This document shows, piece after piece, positions 59,911 through 64,000 of a DNA stretch of 64,000 nucleotides. The notes under the pieces were generated by a model that was not told the origin of the DNA, ran no database searches, and saw nothing but the letters and a program-made list of their open reading frames with translations. The stretch is from Wenzhouxiangella sp. XN201 (GTDB taxonomy: Bacteria; Pseudomonadota; Gammaproteobacteria; Xanthomonadales; Wenzhouxiangellaceae): assembly GCF_011008905.1 (NCBI RefSeq), contig NZ_JAAIVI010000021.1, positions 160,663-224,662 of the forward strand, given 5' to 3'. The position numbers and the translations under genes were made by a program. Within the stretch, counting starts at the first letter, position 1. The number at the start of each line of letters is the position of its first letter.

Positions 59911-61008
59911 TCAGCCCCGGTTCGTATTCAGGAAAAGGTGTAAATTCCTTTCGACTCGGGTGCGCTGGTCGTCGGGAAGCGCACTGCTGCTCAGCAGCTC
60001 TCGGGTCAGTTGGATGGCGGTATCGGGTTTGCCCATCCAATAGCTGGCGATAGCGAGTTCGTCTTTTGCTCGCCAGCCGTATACGCCGGCGTCAAGAAAC
60101 AGGGTGTCATCGGGTCTTGGAAGGCTGGTGGCCTTTTCGGCATACAAATAGGCGATCGCGTGCTCTTCGCGTTCGCGGTGAAGACGCGCTAGCTCGGTCA
60201 AGGGTTCAGCGCGTACTGGCCTTCGGTTCCAGGCGGTCAAATAGGCTCTGGCAACCTGCTCGTGCGGGGCTTGCGTGCGCTCGAGCAATCGTGCGACCTC
60301 GAACAAGGCGCAGTAGGTTTCTTCTTCCCAGCCACCCATCTCGGCGCGCTGGCGATATTGCTCAACGGCACGCTCGAGTTCGCCAGCATCGCGCAAGCTC
60401 TGCGCCAGGTAGAAGCGGTAGCGCGGATTGGATGGGTCGGACTCCAGGGCTGCTTCAAGTACGGCTGCGTCGTGCAAATACTTTTCCCGCTTTGATTGCT
60501 GGTTTCGTGCGCCGTCGAAGTGGCCAATCTGGCGCCAGCCTTCGAGCCTTGCCTGGCGGAACGGTTTCGTGCTGGCCAGGTATTCATGCAATACGCCTTC
60601 GAAGTGCCAGGGGTGGTCGGAGCGCAGCAGGCGCGGCAGGTAGAACTCGTTACTTGATCCGGCTGGCTGCTGCAGGATCTGCCAGGCGTCGACTGGCTCG
60701 TCCGGCGCCGGGAGCAAGTCGGCGTCAATGAACAATTGCTCGTCGGCGTCGATCAGCAGGAGCCAATCGTCCTTGCCGGCAGCAAGCTTCAGCGCCTCGC
60801 TGCGATTATGGCCAAAGTCTACCCAGGGGCGATGGTGTAGCTGGCCCGGCAAGGTTTCGAGTGACCTTTCGATGCGTGTCGCTGTGTCGTCCCGGGAGCC
60901 CGTATCGACAATCGACCAGCTTGAAATGACGGGGCGAACGGATTGCAGGCAGCGTTCTATGACAGCCGCCTCATCCCGTACGATCATGACCAGGCAAATG
61001 CGATTCAT
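59911..61008 (-). CDS. Family 2 glycosyltransferase with TPR-like C-terminus
   Basis: 365 residues from the ATG at 61008 (MNRICLVMIVRDEAAVIERC); a longer reading to 61197 runs through non-coding sequence. GT-A fold: VRDEAAVIERCLQSVRP, the SWSIVDTGSRDDT nucleotide site, LLLIDADEQ (DxD) and an acceptor part (LHEYLASTKPF). From about 190, helical TPR-like repeats (YRFYLAQSLRDAGELERAV, VARAYLTAWNRRPV). This layout is seen in GT2 proteins of glycan or lipopolysaccharide synthesis; the sugar is unknown. Cytosolic. It marks the right edge of the accessory region. Confidence 0.88.
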   Translation of the reverse strand: MNRICLVMIVRDEAAVIERCLQSVRPVISSWSIVDTGSRDDTATRIERSLETLPGQLHHRPWVDFGHNRSEALKLAAGKDDWLLLIDADEQLFIDADLLPAPDEPVDAWQILQQPAGSSNEFYLPRLLRSDHPWHFEGVLHEYLASTKPFRQARLEGWRQIGHFDGARNQQSKREKYLHDAAVLEAALESDPSNPRYRFYLAQSLRDAGELERAVEQYRQRAEMGGWEEETYCALFEVARLLERTQAPHEQVARAYLTAWNRRPVRAEPLTELARLHREREEHAIAYLYAEKATSLPRPDDTLFLDAGVYGWRAKDELAIASYWMGKPDTAIQLTRELLSSSALPDDQRTRVERNLHLFLNTNRG

Positions 61009-61102
61009 GGCCGCGTCACTGTAGCCGACTTGCGCTTGCCAGTTAACCCGGTATTCGGGTAGTCTTCGACGAGCAACTGCATTTCCCCGGGGGGCGTCCA
61101 AC

Positions 61103-61834
61103 GTGAAAATGATCCTTTCCTTCCTGGCCGGAAGCCTGCTTCTGGCTTCCGGGGCGACTATTGCGGGCATTGATCTCGGCGCAGGGGGAACCATCAATCT
61201 CGGTCAAGGCCAGATCGACTTGGGCGGTGGCGACTTGCAGATTGACGGTAATCTTTCAGTGGCGGCAGGGCGCCTATTGGGCGTCGGAAATCTGACCGTG
61301 GCCGGCAGTCTGGATGGCGGATCGGGCGAGATTCAGGTCGGCGGGGATTGGACGAACAGCGGCCAGTTTCTTGCTGGCACAGGATCGGTCGCATTGAGCG
61401 GGGATATTGGCGGAGCAGCGTTGATCTCCGGCCAGTCGACATTCTCTACCCTCGAGATGATCAATTCAGGCGGCGCCGCCTATGTGTTCCAGAGTGGCCT
61501 GCAGCAACAGGTAACTGACTCGCTGACCATCCGGGGAAGCGCGGGCATGCCTGTGCAGATCGAGAGTGACACGCCACCGCAGCCTGCATTTCTATGGCTG
61601 GCCGAAGGCGGGACACAGGACATCACTCACGTGGGCGTATCCAATGTCCATGCTACCGGTCAGCCGTTGGCTCCCAACGAGACCAATCAGGGCGGCACTG
61701 GAAATGATCGGGGCTGGTTCGGTCAAGGTCTCGAAATGATCCCCATTCCGGCGTTGTCCATACCCGGCCTTGGCCTGCTGATTCTGACCCTGCTGGGTCT
61801 GGCTATCTTCCGCCTTTCAGGCCAGCGCGCCTGA
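61103..61834 (+). CDS. Surface protein with IPTL-CTERM sorting signal
   Basis: 243 residues from a GTG at 61103 (an ATG at 61109 is also possible). Signal peptide FLAGSLLLASGATIAG. The mature part is a glycine-rich beta-solenoid (GAGGTINLGQGQIDLGGGDL, GSLDGGSGEIQVGGDW, GTGSVALSGDIGGAALISG). The C-terminus is a tripartite sorting motif: IPALSIPGLGLLILTLLGLA, then FRLSGQRA, of the IPTL-CTERM type handled by exosortase H in other genomes. It lies 26 bases before the collagen-like gene, suggesting one transcript. Confidence 0.8.
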   Translation: MKMILSFLAGSLLLASGATIAGIDLGAGGTINLGQGQIDLGGGDLQIDGNLSVAAGRLLGVGNLTVAGSLDGGSGEIQVGGDWTNSGQFLAGTGSVALSGDIGGAALISGQSTFSTLEMINSGGAAYVFQSGLQQQVTDSLTIRGSAGMPVQIESDTPPQPAFLWLAEGGTQDITHVGVSNVHATGQPLAPNETNQGGTGNDRGWFGQGLEMIPIPALSIPGLGLLILTLLGLAIFRLSGQRA

Positions 61835-61860
61835 CGGTATCCAAGCATAAGGAACGATTC

Positions 61861-63174
61861 ATGATGAGCAAGTACATCCGGCCCGCGCCCCTCGCTCTGG
61901 CAATTGCCAGTGCATTTGTCGCAGACAAGGTTCTCGCCCAGGAAGACCTGACCATTCAGGCCCCGCCGGGCGGGTCCGTCCAGATTCGTGACGCTGCCGG
62001 CAATGTGATTCATCTTCAGGTTGATGACAACGGTACGCTGATTCTGCCCGGCGTAAGTGGCCACGGCGAACAGGACACGGTGTTGTGCTTCGAGTCGACC
62101 AGCGGGGTCCTCGGACCCTGTTCGACGGATGCAATACAGGGGCCGACGGGTCCGACAGGTCCCCAGGGCGACACAGGACCGACCGGGCCCGCAGGGCCGC
62201 AGGGCGATACCGGGCCTGCAGGACCGCAGGGGCCGCAAGGTGATCCGGGGCCGACCGGCCCGCAAGGTGCGCAAGGTCTTCAAGGCGATCCCGGTCCTAC
62301 CGGTCCGCAGGGCGTGCAGGGCCCGCAGGGCGACACGGGACCACAAGGTGCGCAAGGTCCACAAGGCGATCCCGGTCCTACCGGTCCGCAGGGCCCGCAA
62401 GGCCCGCAGGGCGACACGGGACCCGTCGGCCCACAAGGTGCCCAGGGCCCACAGGGCATTCAGGGTGATACCGGGCCCCAGGGCGTGCAAGGTCCACAAG
62501 GCGATACGGGTCCAACGGGTCCGCAGGGAATTCAGGGGCCGCAAGGCCCACAAGGCGTTACTGGCCCACAAGGGCCCACGGGCGACACCGGCCCGGCTGG
62601 TGACAGCTACACCATTGGCACGGGCCTGGAAGAAGATGCCGGGTTGCTGACCGTGCAGCGAACCGGGTGTTCCGCCGGCCAGGTGCTGGAGTACGACGGA
62701 AGTGCGTGGTCGTGCAATGACCCATCTGGAGGCACCGGCTTTGATGTACTCATCAACGGCACCGCAATCAGTGATCCGACCTTGGACCTGGCTTTCCTGG
62801 GCTCAACCGGTACCAGCCAGGGCTTTCTGACGACCCAGAACTTCCGGGTGACGTTAGAGGGTGGTGCGATCAAGAGTGGTTTCTTGATGTTCGATGCGGC
62901 TGGCTGTACCGGGAATATGGCGGTCGATATCGAGACCGACGCTTTTTCGTCCGGTGACGTCTTCGCATCCGGTGGAAATCTCTATTACGTTCCGGACAAT
63001 CCGACCGAATATACCGATTTTCCCCAGCAGTCCTACCTGGACCCGGCTGATGGGCAATGCAAGGTCGACACAACGGCCTACGATGGTCTGCAGGCCATTT
63101 CCAACGATGCAGGTGTTACGGGATTCAGTTTCGCCGATCCCGACACGGCAGTGGTGACCTACCAGCGCAATTGA
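61861..63174 (+). CDS. Bacterial collagen-like protein
   Basis: 437 residues. Signal peptide ends at VLAQ; a short N-terminal domain ([33 protein letters not shown]) precedes an uninterrupted run of about 52 Gly-X-Y triplets (residues 94 to 249), dominated by GPQ, GPT and GDT. The C-terminal 190 residues are a globular domain ([57 protein letters not shown]). Predicted to form a triple helix outside the cell. The ribosome site aagga is nine bases before the ATG. Confidence 0.9.
   Translation: MMSKYIRPAPLALAIASAFVADKVLAQEDLTIQAPPGGSVQIRDAAGNVIHLQVDDNGTLILPGVSGHGEQDTVLCFESTSGVLGPCSTDAIQGPTGPTGPQGDTGPTGPAGPQGDTGPAGPQGPQGDPGPTGPQGAQGLQGDPGPTGPQGVQGPQGDTGPQGAQGPQGDPGPTGPQGPQGPQGDTGPVGPQGAQGPQGIQGDTGPQGVQGPQGDTGPTGPQGIQGPQGPQGVTGPQGPTGDTGPAGDSYTIGTGLEEDAGLLTVQRTGCSAGQVLEYDGSAWSCNDPSGGTGFDVLINGTAISDPTLDLAFLGSTGTSQGFLTTQNFRVTLEGGAIKSGFLMFDAAGCTGNMAVDIETDAFSSGDVFASGGNLYYVPDNPTEYTDFPQQSYLDPADGQCKVDTTAYDGLQAISNDAGVTGFSFADPDTAVVTYQRN
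62140..62607 (+). repeat. Collagen Gly-X-Y coding repeat
   Basis: About 52 nine-base Gly-X-Y codon triplets in tandem within the collagen-like gene. The third codon positions vary, so the repeat is selected at protein level; in the DNA, GGTCCGCAGGGC-like blocks recur. Confidence 0.85.
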
Positions 63175-63282
63175 AACCACGGCCACGTCGTTCCTTATGC
63201 ATGATCCGGCCGCCTGGACCGTTGCGCCGGTGACGTTGGCTGGATTGACTGGTATGGATTCTGGCCTCAGGTGTAGTCACCC

Positions 63283-64000
63283 GTGACTTCCGGGGAAGGA
63301 AGGCTCTCCACCGAGCAACATCCCGAGCGCATCGCCGAGCCACCGGGCCGTGCGATGGCTGTTGTCTTGCTACTGGTTCTGATTTCCGCGGCAATCTGGT
63401 GGGGTGGGTTGGCGCCCTCCATGCAGCCGCCGCCGGTGGTGGCGGAGAGTGCACCGGAATCGGAGTTTTCCGCCGAGCGAGCCCGGCACCATTTGCGCGA
63501 GATTACCCGGCAGCCCCGTCCGGTCGGGTCGGAAGCGCATGATCTGACCCGCGACTACCTGCTCAATCAACTTCGGGGGTTGGGGCTGGCGCCCGAAGTG
63601 CAGCGCGCGACCGGTATGCGTCGGTTTGGCTCCTCCGTTTGGTCTGCCGACGCGGTCAATATCATGGCGCGGATTGAAGTGAGTGGCGAGGGCCGGGCCG
63701 TGGTGTTGATGGCTCATTACGATTCCGTTCCGAATTCCCCGGGCGCCAACGATGCAGGCAATGGCGTCAGCGCTATCCTGGAAACCGCGCGGGCGTTGCT
63801 TTCCGGTCCGCCGCCGGAAAACGACGTGATCTTGTTGATCACCGATGCCGAGGAGGTTGGACTGCTCGGTGCCAAGGCGTTTGTCGACGAGCATCCCTGG
63901 GCAGCCGATATCGGCATCGTGCTCAACGTCGAAGGACGTGGCAAGGGCGGGCCGGTACACATGTTCCGCACTGCAGGGGGCAACGGCAACATGATCCGCA
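63283..64000 (+). CDS. M28-family aminopeptidase (5' part)
   Basis: The frame is open to the right edge. Start is a GTG at 63283 or an ATG at 63355; a hydrophobic helix (AVVLLLVLISAAIWWGG) follows. M28 zinc motifs appear: VLMAHYDSVPNSPGANDAG (His and the bridging Asp), LLITDAEEVGLLGAKAF (EE pair) and IGIVLNVEGRGKGG. The prefix FSAERARHHLREITRQPRPV, GSEAHD is typical of membrane-anchored M28 aminopeptidases. It would remove N-terminal residues in the periplasm. The C-terminal part lies outside the window. Confidence 0.92.
   Translation, partial: MTSGEGRLSTEQHPERIAEPPGRAMAVVLLLVLISAAIWWGGLAPSMQPPPVVAESAPESEFSAERARHHLREITRQPRPVGSEAHDLTRDYLLNQLRGLGLAPEVQRATGMRRFGSSVWSADAVNIMARIEVSGEGRAVVLMAHYDSVPNSPGANDAGNGVSAILETARALLSGPPPENDVILLITDAEEVGLLGAKAFVDEHPWAADIGIVLNVEGRGKGGPVHMFRTAGGNGNMIR

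Noticed and set aside
61723-62571. Leu/Arg/Thr-rich 282-codon minus-strand frame across the collagen repeat
   Set aside because: The periodicity comes from the complementary Gly-X-Y codons; no gene signal.
1-64000. tRNA, rRNA or replication-origin signals
   Set aside because: No cloverleaf-type sequence, rRNA segment or DnaA-box cluster was recognised by eye; a covariance-model search would be needed to be certain.

Overview
The window looks like a chromosomal segment of a high-GC gammaproteobacterium, probably related to Xanthomonadales/Chromatiales lineages such as the Wenzhouxiangellaceae (inference from gene content only). Supporting signs are the PA2778/PA2779-type gene pair, a TonB-dependent receptor operon, IPTL-CTERM (exosortase H-type) sorting signals, class C serine hydrolases and c-di-GMP proteins. 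No rRNA, tRNA, CRISPR array or replication origin was seen.

Positions 1-23 kb are mostly envelope and signalling genes. They include the 3' end of an EAL phosphodiesterase, a large beta-propeller diguanylate cyclase (4045-7215), a C39-like peptidase lipoprotein with its PA2779 partner, a GlsB/YeaQ stress protein, several small secreted proteins, a BON-domain protein, and a two-gene unit of a transglutaminase-like membrane protein and an 1,771-residue PPC/discoidin/VWA protein. Positions 23-35 kb carry a Tat-exported class V aminotransferase-fold enzyme, an M19 dipeptidase, a 1,850-residue cadherin-like/beta-helix protein with an internal IPTL-CTERM-like signal, and a FAD dehydrogenase plus FMN alpha-hydroxy-acid dehydrogenase pair.

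Positions 35.2-50.3 kb form a coherent catabolic island around one AraC-family regulator (43348-44391). Leftward genes are a TonB receptor, class C serine hydrolase, DUF819 transporter-like protein, D-aminoacylase-like amidohydrolase lipoprotein and YkvI-type membrane protein, tightly packed with two 4-base overlaps. Rightward genes are a membrane-anchored class C serine hydrolase, DgcA (N-acetyl-D-glutamate racemase, dipeptide-epimerase fold), DgcN (D-glutamate N-acetyltransferase, DUF1611) and a ThDP enzyme. I read this as uptake and breakdown of D-amino-acid-containing peptides or peptidoglycan fragments ending in the DgcN-DgcA D-glutamate route.

Positions 50.3-59.8 kb are accessory DNA, visibly more AT-rich in its first half. 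Small, same-strand genes of unknown function (PIN-like, VanZ-like, PLD-like, zinc ribbon, HAD, small secreted and lipoproteins) are separated by attC-like sites at about 51.64, 52.57 and 53.44 kb, with half-sites near 56.53 and 57.22 kb. No integrase is visible, so this resembles an integron cassette cluster lacking an integrase (CALIN) or the far end of a chromosomal integron. A REP-associated (Y1/HUH) transposase with tandem copies of its 3' flank has entered the array. A near-identical gene pair (55986-56520 and 59210-59743) shares a leader motif that also occurs at the left edge of the accessory region; the first copy is frameshifted in its signal peptide.

Positions 59.9-64 kb return to high GC: a family 2 glycosyltransferase with TPR-like C-terminus, an IPTL-CTERM surface protein followed by a bacterial collagen-like protein, and the start of an M28 aminopeptidase that runs off the window.
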